Below are positions 11,053-22,218 of a stretch of DNA of 64,000 nt, piece by piece. How positions within the stretch are numbered: the stretch's first letter is position 1; every line of letters begins with the position of its first letter. The position numbers were made by a program, and so were the translations under genes. This DNA is from Magicicada septendecula (lineage: Eukaryota; Arthropoda; Insecta; Hemiptera; Cicadidae), in assembly GCA_034769895.1 (NCBI GenBank), contig JAWRYS010000671.1:124001-188000 (forward strand), read 5' to 3'. The notes beneath the pieces were generated by a model. It did not search any database. It was not told the origin of the DNA and worked only from the letters and a program-made list of their open reading frames with translations.

Positions 11053-13700
11053 TAGAGATGGGCTGACTAGAGGTTTGGCCGACTACCGACTAGTCGGCTG
11101 AGAAAAAGCCGACTATTTTGAATCTGCTCATAAAAGCGTGCGAAAACACTTCGTGCGTCTTCGTTGTATTCGTGTGGCATTCGGACGCGGCAAGCGCTCC
11201 CCTACACGAGCTCTCTTTCACAAGTTGCTGCCGGTCAATGTACGAGTTTGCTTTGTTTGCATAAAACAAAGTTTTTAGTGCGTAAAATTATTTGTCTCCG
11301 TGTAGAAAATAAAACAGCTTTTTAATCATAATGTCATGACAAAAGTCACGTATTTGGACATTTTTGATCAGATAGTAGGTGAAGTGAGTAAAGTGAAATG
11401 TAATCAATGGCAAGCAGTGATTTCGTGTGGTGGTGTTGGTAAATCGGCCAATAACACTAGCATGACTAATCATATTAAATACGAACATAATGAGTTGATG
11501 ACACAGCTAACTGCCGTGATAAAGAGTTCTTCCACGGAGCGTTCACCATCTCCGTCTCAGTTTTCATCGTCACAGGCATCGGTTGCGTCAACTTCTGCTG
11601 TTAAATGTCAACTATCTCAACAAATGATACAGGAATCCATAGCTGTGAAGTGGTCAATTGACAATTCGAGATCGAAGGAAATACATATTTCTATTGGTAA
11701 GATGATTGCGCTTGACAACCAACCAATCTCTATAGTCGAAAATACAGGTTTCACTAGTTTGATGAAGAAATTAAAACCAAAGTATAATTTACCTAGTAGA
11801 AAATATTTTTATGACAATATTATACCCTATATTTACTTGGAGACGAAAGCTGAAATAAAAAAAGAAATTGTCAGTACCATCGCAATTTCTGTCACTACAG
11901 ATTTATGGACAAACACCAACAATTTACAAAGCTTTTTAAGTTTCACTGCTCACTGGTTAAACGACAACTTCCAACTTCAACACGCAGTATTACAAATGAA
12001 AATATTTTTCCGTTTACACACGGCTGATAAGATAAAACAACATTAGAAGAAATTACCTACTTTATGGGATATCAATCCAACCAAAATACATGCTACAGTG
12101 CGAGATAACGGCAGAAGTATGGTCAAAGCGATTGATGATTCCAGTTTCCAGACAGTTCCGTGTTTCATACATACATTGCAATTGGTGATCAACGATGCCC
12201 TCAAAGTTGAAAAAACTATTGCACAAGTTATAACAAATTCGAGACGAATTGTTACTCATTTTAACCATTCAGGAGCAGCACAAGAGAAACTCCACAATGT
12301 ACAAAAATAACTAAATTTACCAAATCATCAACTTGTTCAATACGTTCTGACCAGGTGGAATTCCACATACTATATGTTATTTCGGTTAGCAGAACAAAAA
12401 CGTACAGTCTCTTTATATATAACTGAGCACAGTGTCAAAATCGATCATCTGCTGACCTAAGAATGGAAGCTTCTTGAAAAAATGTATCGCTTTACTAAAG
12501 CCATTTGAAGAAGTGACCAAAATCATTAGCTCTGCCTGTTCGTCAATTTCCGAAGTCATTCCTCATCTTAAAGTTCTGTTAAGGTACCTTGAAAGTTATA
12601 TTGATGAAAATGAGGAAATAATACAATTGAAACCTGAATTGGAAAATTGCTTGAAAAGAAGGTTCAAGTTAGAAGATAATAAAATTTTTACACTCGCAAC
12701 ACTTTTAGATCCAAGGTACAAACTACAATTTTTTGAAGCAGAAAATGTGCATAAAGTGAAATCCCAGATCTTACTAGAAGCACTAAAAAATAGTTCAAAT
12801 GAAAGAAATGATTCTGAAAAAGTAAATGCAGATAACGATTCACTAAACTCTTCAATCTCTCAATCAGGAGTTCACCTTAATTTTTGGGAGTGTTACCAAG
12901 AAATAGTATCAAAGAAGGTTGAGGGCAATGAAAAATTTTTTCAGCTTACGAACTTGAGGCATACTGTGCATCGCCAATAATAAACCGAAATGACGAACCG
13001 TTCATGTGGTGGCAACAAAATTGTATGCGATACCCTGAGATGGCACGTATTGCTAAAGTGTACTTGTGTTGTCCAGCCAGCACAGTATATAGTGAGAGGC
13101 TTTTTTCTGAGGCTGGAAACATTTATGAGACAAAAAGAAGTAAGCTTCTTCCTGAACGAGCCGAAAATCTGACATTTCTTGATCACAATTTACCTTTAAT
13201 AAATACAGAAATTTAAATTATATAAGTATTTGAATATTTCAAATTAGTTATTACTGACGATGTTATTGTTATTACGTATATTACACTTTAGTTTAATAAC
13301 CAATATTATGACATATTCAACTAATCCTCAATTATGACAGAAAAAGGTGAAGAAAGACTAAAATTAGGTGGTTACAAACTTTAATACTTATTGAGACTTA
13401 ATTAAGTATAATGATTGTTCATATATTTTATAATTGTTAATCTAAAGGAAAAAAATTATTAACAATGTTGATTTAACATAGAAGTTTATGTTTTTGAGTT
13501 TATATTAATGCTGAGTTTATGTTAACTAAATGCTTACGTTGTTTTATTAAACTTATAAGTTTTAGTTTTTTATTAGTAAGTAATAACTGTAAACAAGAAA
13601 TGTGACTGATTAAAATGATCATAATGGTATAATTTAAAGTTAATAATGTTATTAATGTAATGGCATAAAAATTTGAGGCCGACTAGTCACCGACAGTCTA
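11053..13700 (+). mobile_element. hAT DNA transposon (decayed)
   Basis: The left end reads TAGAGATGGGCTGACTAG and the right end, on the other strand, TAGACTGTCGGTGACTAG; both continue into ACTAGTCGG motifs. Flanks are ATAATAAG (11045-11052) and ATATAAG (13701-13707), an 8-bp target duplication if one base was lost. hAT elements have 8-bp duplications and ends of the form YARRGATG. The transposase inside is clearly hAT. The right border is 31 bp before the splice acceptor of the ERI1-like exon. Confidence 0.75.
11336..13216 (+). pseudogene. hAT transposase, BED finger type, broken
   Basis: Four collinear blocks in different frames. 11336-12046 has a BED-like zinc finger (about residues 18-50) and the start of the RNase-H-like core, with TTDLWT around the first catalytic Asp. 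12098-12310 has RDNGRSMVKA (second catalytic Asp region) and the CFIHTLQLV block typical of hAT. 12474-12980 has the LDPRYKLQFF block. 13004-13216 has the C-terminal dimerisation block with STVYSERLFSEAG. Stops and frameshifts separate the blocks. The finger reads Cys-Asn-Gln-Trp where a Cys-x-x-Cys pair is expected, so one zinc ligand is lost. Confidence 0.88.
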
Positions 13701-13731
13701 ATATAAGAATTTGTAATTTGTGTGTTTTTAG

Positions 13732-13935
13732 ATGAGGTTACAATTGATGTTGGATCGTTTACATATACAGTTTGAAGGACGACCTCACTGTGGCCTTGAT
13801 GATGCAAGAAATATTGCTGAAGTGTTACTGCGCATGATTAATGATGGGGCTTCTATTGAAATCAATGAGAAAATTGAGCTGGAAAAGAACAGTGAACAAA
13901 TTGGAAATTCCAATACAAATAATAGTGATGGGAGA
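13732..13935 (+). CDS. ERI1: Internal exon of an ERI1-like 3'-5' exoribonuclease (host gene)
   Basis: A 204-base exon (68 codons, phase 0 at both ends) with a T-rich acceptor (TGTTTTTAG) and a GTGAGT donor. It encodes the end of a DEDDh exonuclease domain: a MLDRLHIQFEG segment, then RPHCGLDDARNIA, then a DGASIEINEK block. The His-x3-Asp of this motif is the last catalytic pair of DEDDh nucleases, and the surroundings match ERI1/3'hExo better than ERI2. ERI1 trims histone mRNA and 5.8S rRNA 3' ends and antagonises siRNA in several animals. Upstream exons with the DFE motif were not found and probably lie to the left. The initial ATG is internal to the protein and not a start. Confidence 0.85.
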
Positions 13936-15056
13936 GTGAGTACTATTTTTTTAATAGCAACAACAAAGATATTTGTTTACTGTGTACTTTTTATTTTTTA
14001 ATCATTTTTGTATTATGATGATAAAACCATCACAGATTGGAGTCATTTGTTACAGACTTATAATTATTATTGTTGTTGTTGGTTTTGCTGGTATTATTAT
14101 ATTTATTCTTGTTAGTACAGTCATACCCCGCTTTGCGTGACCCCACATAACGTGAATTCGCTATAACGCGTTTTTTTTCTAAGAAAATATTTATTATACA
14201 TATTAACAATTACATATACAGTACCAATAATATTGTATATATACGTATCATTGTAAATGTAATGAATATGTAAATTTTGAATTTAACAACTAAAGTTTGT
14301 GTATTTTATTTTGAAAATGACAAATAAACATATAATTACGTTACTGTATTATTTTTTAAGGAGTACGAACACGTCAGCCTACCAAACGTTTGGTGGAAAC
14401 GTAAAAACAGACAGCTGATTTGTACAGATAAATAAGAGGTTGCATTAGGTCAAACGTAGATCTGTATATAAGTGTCAGCCAAAACAGTAGTACGTTTTGT
14501 AAACATACATGGCTGTGCCATTACACATTATAAATGTTATTTGACCTTGAATACTCTTGTTGGCAGGATTCTGGCGAATGAGAAATCTTATCTCTGTGCT
14601 GGAGACCCGTGGTGACGCTGAATAGACACAACACATTTTCACTACACACAGCAGTGGCTGACGTTTATTAACCATTTCTGAGTTCCCAATGCCACAACTC
14701 AGATTAACCTGTGCACAATGTTTGTAGAAAAGGCGGCCGTGTGTGACGTAGGCGTTAGTTTGCAAAATGCATCTTCCATTCACCCCAGAAATGTATTCAC
14801 GTTTCTTGTTTATCTTGTCTCAGCCAAATAAACATTGCTTTACTGTATACGTACTAATTTACATTCTTGGAATGGTAGTTCGGGTTAATCCATCCTTTTT
14901 AGGGCCCCTTGTTGAACTTAAGTCTCGGCCAATTTCCTGGAAAACCATTCACTCCCCCCCCCCCCCCGATATTGTTTCTAAACATTGGGAATACGTTTTC
15001 CTTTCAGTTTAGTTCGAACATTCAATTAGAACGGATTAACAATGTGAGCTGATAAA

Positions 15057-16747
15057 ATGTCGAAATTAGCAGTTAAACATAAATCGTTGACTCTTGAAGT
15101 TAAAATGAAAATTTTAAATTGTATGGAGTCGGATGTTGGTGCCACAGAAGTCGGTCGTGAGTTTGACATATCGAAGTCAACCGTACGTACAATTGTAAAA
15201 AATAAAGAAAAAATTGTGCTATCCAGTCAGTCCGCGGTTACATCTATTGCTGCTACAAAAGTGAATCGGTCTAGATCCTCTATTATGGAAAAAATGGAAA
15301 CCTACTGTCAGTTTTGGTTGAAGACATGAACCAGCGGCGAATGCCTTTAAGCCAGGCTGTTATCATGGCTAAAGCTAAGTCCCTGTTTGACGACATTAAA
15401 AAAAAGGAGGAAGAATATTCGACCATTGAAGTTAAAGCAAGTCGAGGTTGGTTTGATCGATTCAAACATCGCTCAAACCTTCGCAGCCTTCGACTTCAAG
15501 GTGAATCAGCAAGTGCCGACATGGAAGCAGCTGATAAATATCCTTCCACATTTAAGGATTTGGTGAACAGTCGAAGCTATCCCCCTAACCTTGTTTTCAG
15601 TGTGGATGAGACAGGGCTGTTTTGGAAAAAGTTACCTTCACGCACTTTCATTTATAAAAGTGAGCGACAGGCCCCCGGCTTCAAAGTGGCCAAGGATCGG
15701 CTACACTTCTATTGGGGGGTAATGCAAGTGGAGATTTGAAATTAAAACCTCTTTTGGTGTACCACTCAGAAAATCCACGAGCGATGAAATTTTATAAAAA
15801 AGAAAATTTGCCCGTCATATGGACATCAAACAAGAAGGCTTGGGTGACAATGGCTGTGTTTAATGATTGGTATCTTAAAAATTACATCCCCGAAGTAAAA
15901 AAATATTGTGAGGAGAACGACTTAGAACATAAAGCCCTGTTAGGTCTGGATAACGCGCCCGGTCATTCTGTTACCTTGGAAAGCCTCCAAACTGATTTTC
16001 CTGTTGATGTTGTGTTTCTTCCTCCAAATACAACTTCATTATTGCAGCCTATGGATCAGGGAGCAATTGCTGCTTTAAAGTGTATTATTTGCGCCGCACA
16101 TTCGGCCAATTAATTCATGAAACAGATTCAGCAGACAAGCAGTCAATGAAAGAATGGTGGAATCGTTTAACATTATGAAAGCCATTGAAAATATTGATCT
16201 TTCATGGAAAGAAGTTACACAACATTGCATGAATGGTTGTTGGAAAAAACTTTGGCCGTACGTGGCCAAAAATGAAGAAAATAAAGTTTTTTCAAATTTA
16301 GTGAACGACATCACACAGCTAGCCAACACAGGGAGGCTAAGTGAAGAATCCATAGAAAAACAAGACATTATGGAATTGATGATTGAATCCAACGCGCAGC
16401 CTTTGACAAACAAAGAACTTCTGGATCTACAATCTCAAGATGAAGCGGAAAAAGAAGAGATCGTTCATGAAGAAAAACCGCGAATTTTGTCAACTGAAAT
16501 TTTGCAGGAAGGTTTAATGTTAATTCAAACAGGATTAAACCTCATAGAGCAAAATGAAGTTGATTGGGAGAGAATCGCGAAAGTCAAAAAAGTTGTCAAT
16601 GATGGAATAGATTGTTATCAACAACTATTAAATGAGAGGAAGCGAAAAGCATCACAACCAACTCTACACACATTTTTCAAAAAGGCTGCGACTGAGAAGC
16701 CACATGAGGAACCTCAACCCGGAACTTCTCAAGGATCTTCTTTGTGA
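15057..16747 (+). pseudogene. Tigger (pogo) transposase with frameshifts
   Basis: The start at 15057 gives a pipsqueak-type helix-turn-helix (about residues 5-55, GREFDISKSTVRTI), then a CENP-B-type HTH with SRGWFDRFKHR (about 15440-15480), then the DDE_1 catalytic core: VDETGLFWKK (first Asp), GLDNAPGHS (second Asp) and SLLQPMDQGAI (third Asp), the DDD triad of pogo elements. A C-terminal Glu-rich region ends at 16747. The frame changes near 15300, near 15715, near 16078 and near 16150, so the copy cannot make an intact protein. All domains of a normal-length Tigger transposase (about 550 residues) are present. Confidence 0.9.
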
Positions 16748-16929
16748 TCAATTATAAGTGAATTAGGTAGATGTTTGTATACATTATTTTTGTACATATT
16801 CGTTTGTATGTACGTATGTATATCTTTTAAATTAAAATGCCTATTTTGAGATTTCGTATTATGAATATTTATTTATCAAAACCTTTGTACGTACATACAT
16901 ATTTTATTATGTTTATAACACATTTTGAT

Positions 16930-17210
16930 GGAGCGGTCGTGGTGTAGTGGCTAGCGTGTGGCGCTGCTACGCTGTCGGCGCGGGTTCAATTCCCGCCAGG
17001 GGCCATCTGATTTAGATACGACCGTTCCCCCTCGCAAGGCAATGGCAAACCAGCGAGAGGTATCCTGCTTAGTATAAACCTTCCCCAACTATGCCGTTCG
17101 GATCCGGCGTTAAACTGTAGGTCCCATATACCTGTGAGAGACTCAGTACCACATGCACCACGGGTATATGCGGGGAGGGTACAAACCAGTCGAAAGGCTG
17201 AAGGACTACG
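16930..17210 (+). mobile_element. tRNA-derived SINE, 281 bp, inside the Tigger
   Basis: Flanked by a perfect 13-bp target duplication, AACACATTTTGAT (16917-16929 and 17211-17223). The head is tRNA-like with an A box (TGGTGTAGTGGCTAG) and a B box (GGGTTCAATTCCC) at tRNA-like spacing, so it carries its own RNA polymerase III promoter. The body contains CAATGGCAAACC, common in insect SINEs. The tail is not poly(A). It is mobilised in trans by a LINE. The perfect duplication suggests a fairly recent insertion, younger than the decayed Tigger around it. Confidence 0.88.
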
Positions 17211-17476
17211 AACACATTTTGATAAGGAAAATCATATAAAAGCAATAAAAACTAAAATAGCGAGGTATTGGTCGGTAAAAAATAGGAAACCCCGCTTAGC
17301 GCGTTTTCGTTTTACGTGAATCGCCGAGGAACGTATCACTCCCGTTAAGCGGGGTATGACTGTACAGGCAAATTACACGAAAAATGGGTAATCAGTGGAA
17401 ATAATTCGGAACAAACTGAAATTTGTTACACGTATTTGGGTTAGGCCTAGAAATAAGCCAGCAAAACTCAATTAAA

Positions 17477-17762
17477 ATCTTGAAAAATCTATTTCCGGTA
17501 TGTTTTTTAGTATTTTTTAATTTTTTGTGCAAAAACTATTCAAGCTAGGATAAAATTGTGTTAAACCTTTTCGTAGAGCCTAAAATTTCATCTTATTTGA
17601 AAAAAATGTTTTCTTTGGGGCTTAGACGCTGGCTGGAACGGCCGCCGTCTTGAGAAATATATCTCCGGCACGTGTTTTCAGCATATGTTTGTTTTTTGTG
17701 CAAAAACCGTTCAAGATAGGATACAATTACACTGGACCTTTTTTGGAGAGCATGAAATTTTG
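17477..17762 (+). repeat. Two subterminal direct repeats of about 110 bp
   Basis: The copies at about 17477-17588 and 17652-17762 share TTTTTTGTGCAAAAAC, TTCAAG, TAGGATA and CCTTTT in the same order and spacing, with many substitutions. Subterminal repeats often bind transposase. Function not known. Confidence 0.6.
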
Positions 17763-18129
17763 TATAAATGGGAAAATTTGCATATATGTATTGAAAAACA
17801 TATTGTAGTTTAACAAGTTTTCCTAAATTAACTAAGTTTTAGTTATTTACGTTTCACAAGTTTATATCTTTTTCATGCTCAGACTTAGCATGCTAATTCA
17901 AAAAATTGCAAACCAGGATGAAAATAATTAATTATGAAAATTAGATTTATCGTGCACGGTGTGGCGCACAATCTGGCAACAGCACAACACACGCTTGAGT
18001 GCACCACTATCCTTCGCCCCGCGCCGATGTGGTGGTGGTTGCGCTCGAAGACAAATTGACTCCTTTTGAATATGAAGAATTCGTTGGAAAGGGATACTTC
18101 TCAATACATAGAACAGTAAAGGCTTGGGC

Positions 18130-19800
18130 AGGTATAAAGATATGACTATAGAACAGACTCTAATGAGACTATGAAGACTTCAGGGGGGTTGACCCATGGT
18201 AGAGGAGTATTTCCAACCACTTTAGCACAATGGATACTGGAAATGGCAGTGTGTGTTGAAATATGCTCTCAATTAGAAGTCTTCGTCGGTCATGAGTACA
18301 CTGGGAGTGATCAACATTTTTCTGCATGCCACTCTTCTGTCAACGTGATGTAAAAGATCTGGAGATTTTCGAAAAGTGGCTTAAAGATCACCAACCACTG
18401 GTTCCCAGAAATCATAACGTTATGTCCCTAGCAACAGGTATTATTGGGGATGAAAGCATCAACTGTCATCGCAGTGAAGACGTTGGCACAGATCTTGTCA
18501 AAATATATGCTGGAAACAACTTTCATGATGTCAAATTCAAGCGTATAACTAGAGTTTTGCCACTCTCTGCAGTTATCCCACACTCTCGAGTAAACGATAC
18601 TGTGTTACCTTTGACAGCTACTGTCTTATATAAAAAAATGATTAGAACTGTAAAAGACAAAAATGAAATATGTTCATATTTTGAATATGAGTTATTGCCA
18701 GTGCCATTGTTATTGTTTGATGAAAGCGGTATGAGGAAGACCCGCAAATCTGCTCTTTACTCTATTTTCAGACCGATTTCGGATTTTCATGTACAGAATT
18801 GCAAGTATGTAGTTGACAGGTGCCATCTTCTACACAAAGTGGTCTGGCCTTCTCAAACGACTTACGAGTGTATATACAAAGCATACAGCAATTATGTGGT
18901 AGAGCACTATGGTCATGATGCGACAGTCGTGTTTGATGGTTATGATTCTAGTTCAGTTCTAACTAAAAACATGGAAAGACAGAGACGTTCTTTAAAAATC
19001 TCCTGCTCTGACATTCTCTTTGAAGAAACTATGAGCTCAACTATCAAACAAAGCAAGTTTTTGTCGAATTTGACTAATAAAAGCCGATTCATTAACCAGG
19101 TGGCCATGAAGGTGTTACTGTTATCCAGGCCAATGACGATGCAGACACACTCATCGTCTAAACAGCCATAATAGAGTGTCAAAGCAACACCACTTGGTCA
19201 TCCTGTGCAACCTGTCATCGTAGTGGGAGAGGATGTGGACTTGTTGATTCTGATGAATGCACTTACACCCAACACAATTCTGTCTACTTTTTGAAACCTG
19301 GAAGGGGCAAAATTCCTGATGTATTATTCCACTCAAAAGACAACCAGCAAGACATCAAAGACCAACTACTGTTCCTGCGTGCATTAAGTGGCTGTGACAC
19401 AACTTCATCATTATTTAAACAAGGGAATAAGAACATTTTCAAATTAGTCCAACCTCACCCTGGACTTAGAAGTGTATTGTCAGTTTTCAATGATATGTCA
19501 GCACAGCCTGAAGTCTTGCAAGCTGCCGGAAAAAAATGTCCGCTGCGTATTTATGGAGCAAAGGATAAAGAAACTTCTTTAAACAAGTACAGATACAATA
19601 AATTCTGTCAGTTGGTGTTAAAAGGAAAACTTGAAGTGAATTTGGCATGTCTTCCACTGACAACTGAAGCTGCCCATCAACATATATTGAGAGTCTTTCA
19701 CCAAGTGCAGCTGTGGTATAGAAATGTTTTGGATCCTGAAAAGTGGGGATGGCAGAAACAGCATGGGAATTCCTTAGTTCCAGTTAAGTTACCACCTTAA
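18130..19800 (+). pseudogene. XPG/FEN-like nuclease (PIN-fold), frameshifted
   Basis: Collinear blocks: an N-terminal segment with DMTIEQTLMRLMKTSGGLTHG (to about 18330), a long middle block 18326-19171 with VVFDGYDSSS, then NDDADTLIV (about 19125-19158, the acidic I-region of XPG nucleases), VVGEDVDLLILM (about 19217-19252), and ALSGCDTTS (about 19378-19404, the helix-hairpin acidic site), ending at 19800. These Asp clusters are the metal ligands of FEN/XPG enzymes. A TAA at 19159-19161 replaces an expected Gln, and the frame changes near 18340, 19100, 19185 and 19270. I know this protein as a widespread uncharacterised arthropod family; its role in transposition is inference. Confidence 0.75.
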
Positions 19801-19903
19801 AGTAATCAAACCTTAAACCCCTAATAGGCTATATACCCAGACATGTGTACCAAATTTCAGCTTGTTCCGAACTATTTCCACTGATAAATCTAATTTGCCT
19901 GTA

Positions 19904-22070
19904 CTATGTTAGTTAATCAGATATTTTATTGTTAGGGATGAAAACAGGTGAAGGTTTTGTTGTAGTTGGTGGGACATTATTGTTGTAACAGAGATTGTCT
20001 TTCAGTAGAAATTATCATTGCAGACATTTTTGCATAATAACTTGGGTGATGTGTATGACTGATGCAAATAATTTTGCTTTGTTTAAAAAAATGTGAAAGC
20101 AGCAGTCAGAACACTATTTCAAAGCTGTTGAAGGAAATTTTCACAGTACAAGTGTGCAGATTTAAATATGGTACAAATGTGCCAATTAGCATGTATGGGT
20201 AGGGAAGCAGGATGGTGTTAATGAACAAAGAATAGCTGCTTCAGTCCTGACAGTACTGATAATAACAACAGGATAATTTACACAATTGGCAACAAATTAG
20301 AGATAGGTCACTATAATAATATCCATATCTAGGATAATAATAATATTTAGGAAAGGTGGCTCACATGATTATAAAGATTGCAAACTGTGTCTGTTTTTAG
20401 CACAGTTGAGAACACTTTTTAAAATCTTTGACAAGAGTATACATTGTGTAGAACTGTAGAGCCCCAAACAGAAATAACAAGATGTTGACATAAAGGCTAT
20501 TGAAACCGTGTATTTATTTTAAGAAGGTATTGGTATAGTGTTACACAACACATTACACAGAAACTTTCTCATTATATCCAACAAATTTATTAAGACAGTG
20601 TGAGTCTCATTATGCACTCATTTAATAAAAATGATATCAGACAGAATTATGGAAAATCATCACATCTACAGAAAAAAGAAACAAATCAGTTTTATAAAAT
20701 GTTATGTAAAGAACATATGTATAAACCTCGCCAGAACATAAAAAAAAAGAAATGTAATATTAACTAGGAGATTTGAATATGAAAATGAGGGAAAATATAA
20801 AGACATCAGGGGATGTCTCAGCTGCTGTGTATAATGGTATGAATTAGTAATAATGCTAATGGGTCTATGTAGTAGGAAAATAATTTAGTAGGGGGAGAAA
20901 GAAACTGTCTATAATGTTAATAACAATTCATGAATTTCACAACAACAAAAAATCAATTTTTGATTGGACAGTTGAAGATCAAATATTAAGATGGCAAGAA
21001 TTGAGGTCAGCTGAAAAGACACAAAACTGAGCAAGTAGTAAGAGTGGAGTTTAATGAAAAGTTAAATAGGAAATTGGTAGTAAAAGACCAAAGTATTAAG
21101 AAAGAGATTAGAAGAAGGAGTGGGATTGGGTAGGTCTCACATTTCTGAAGCCTGAAGAAGTAGTATAGGTGCCTGCCTTGTATAAGTGGATAGCCATGAA
21201 GCAAAGGACAGTTGGAGATGGATAATTCAGAGAAAGTTGGAAGTAAATAATCAAACTACCAAAAAACAAGAATGGATATATTTGTTGGAGGCCTCATCCT
21301 CTGTGAGGGATTAGAAAGAGTATATTTTAGTAAGGGGATAAATTTAAATTTGCTAAGCTTGGTATGAGGATTATATTTCAGCCTCTGATCCCATGGCGAA
21401 TTGGATGCTAATAAAGTGAATGGCTAATAGTTGGCTTACCTTAGTTAGCTCCTGAGGATTGTGAGATTGAGTAAAATGGTTTAATGAATTATTGACATGG
21501 AAAATGGTAGTTTAGATCGTAATTTAAAATGTTGGTTTTAATTATAAAGGTTACCATCACACAAGATACTTTTTTAACAGCAGGTGAGAACAGTAGATCA
21601 ATAGATGATATGAATAGATTTCTTCATACCTGATATGGATTTAGCAGTTACCAACTACAAACAAACATTTTGGAATAAGAGGTTTATAAATACCAAGCAG
21701 TACTAGAGTACTGAACTAAAAATATTTGTTGATAATTTGTTACAGTGTATACTTGTTTATCTTGTACTGAGTCCATCTTCAAGTCAGTCAGCATATAAAA
21801 AACTGCTTTTAAACTAACATGTCTAAAGTACATTCTTGTGCTCAATTAATAATTAAAACTTAATAGGAAAGGAGCAATGCTGGCACTGTTAGTTGAAGTC
21901 TTGTGTTAGATTACATTTAAGGTGATGAGGTTTTAACAGATTCTTACATTGACAGCAATCATGAGTGGTAACATTAATACTTGGTATCACTTGACATGAA
22001 TCTTGTAAATAGCTAAATTTCTGTTAATTTATTTCTAATTAATTTAGTGTTTTTGATCTAATTCAAGCCC
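19904..22070. other. Intron sequence, nothing recognised
   Basis: AT-rich with many stops. A short A/G-rich part at 20880-21290 has protein-like words but no recognisable family. Confidence 0.45.
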
Positions 22071-22214
22071 TTCAGGTTGGTGCGCCAATTTTATAACATT
22101 TAATATGATTGATAGATTGAAGTTAAAGTTAGTTTCGTTATTTCATCTGTTTATTCTGTTGAGTTTCTTATATTGACTAAGCCCCAATATGTTGGTGCCA
22201 ATTTTATAATATAT
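22071..22214 (-). repeat. Two primer-binding-site-like leader relics
   Basis: On the minus strand, TTATAAAATTGGCACCAAC near 22210-22190 and TTATAAAATTGGCGCACC near 22098-22080 are each followed by a GGGCTT-containing leader. They resemble an LTR end followed by a tRNA-primer site and lie directly next to the target duplication of the LTR element at 22219. Probably remains of an older LTR element. Confidence 0.4.
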
Positions 22215-22218
22215 AATT

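Larger units (their letters stand above)
14118..17362 (+). mobile_element. pogo/Tigger DNA transposon, 3.2 kb
   Basis: Terminal inverted repeats start CAGTCATACCCCGCTT on the left and, on the other strand, CAGTCATACCCCGCTTAACG on the right. Flanking TA dinucleotides (14116-14117 and 17363-17364) are the target duplication expected of Tc1/mariner/pogo elements. The transposase at 15057-16747 is of Tigger type and a SINE has inserted in the 3' part. The poly-C run at about 14946-14967 is in its 5' region. Confidence 0.92.
17365..19901 (+). mobile_element. DNA transposon with long terminal inverted repeats and an XPG/FEN-like gene
   Basis: The left end (from 17365) and the right end (inward from 19901) are inverted copies over roughly 75 bases: both start CAGGCAAATTA and share ATCAGTGGAAATA, TTCGGAACAA and CTGAAATTTG in order; the left copy has an extra 12 bp or so. 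TA flanks both ends (17363-17364, 19902-19903). The only gene is an XPG/FEN-like nuclease. Academ-type transposons are known to carry XPG nucleases, so this may be an Academ relative, but no separate transposase is seen. Confidence 0.75.

Noticed and set aside
13732..14001. A short complete gene starting at the ATG at 13732
   Set aside because: The acceptor before the ATG, the donor at 13936 and the ERI1 domain-end motif show it is an internal exon.
16930..17005. A tRNA gene
   Set aside because: A and B boxes are present, but the tRNA-like head continues into a SINE body with target duplications and no proper acceptor stem was seen.
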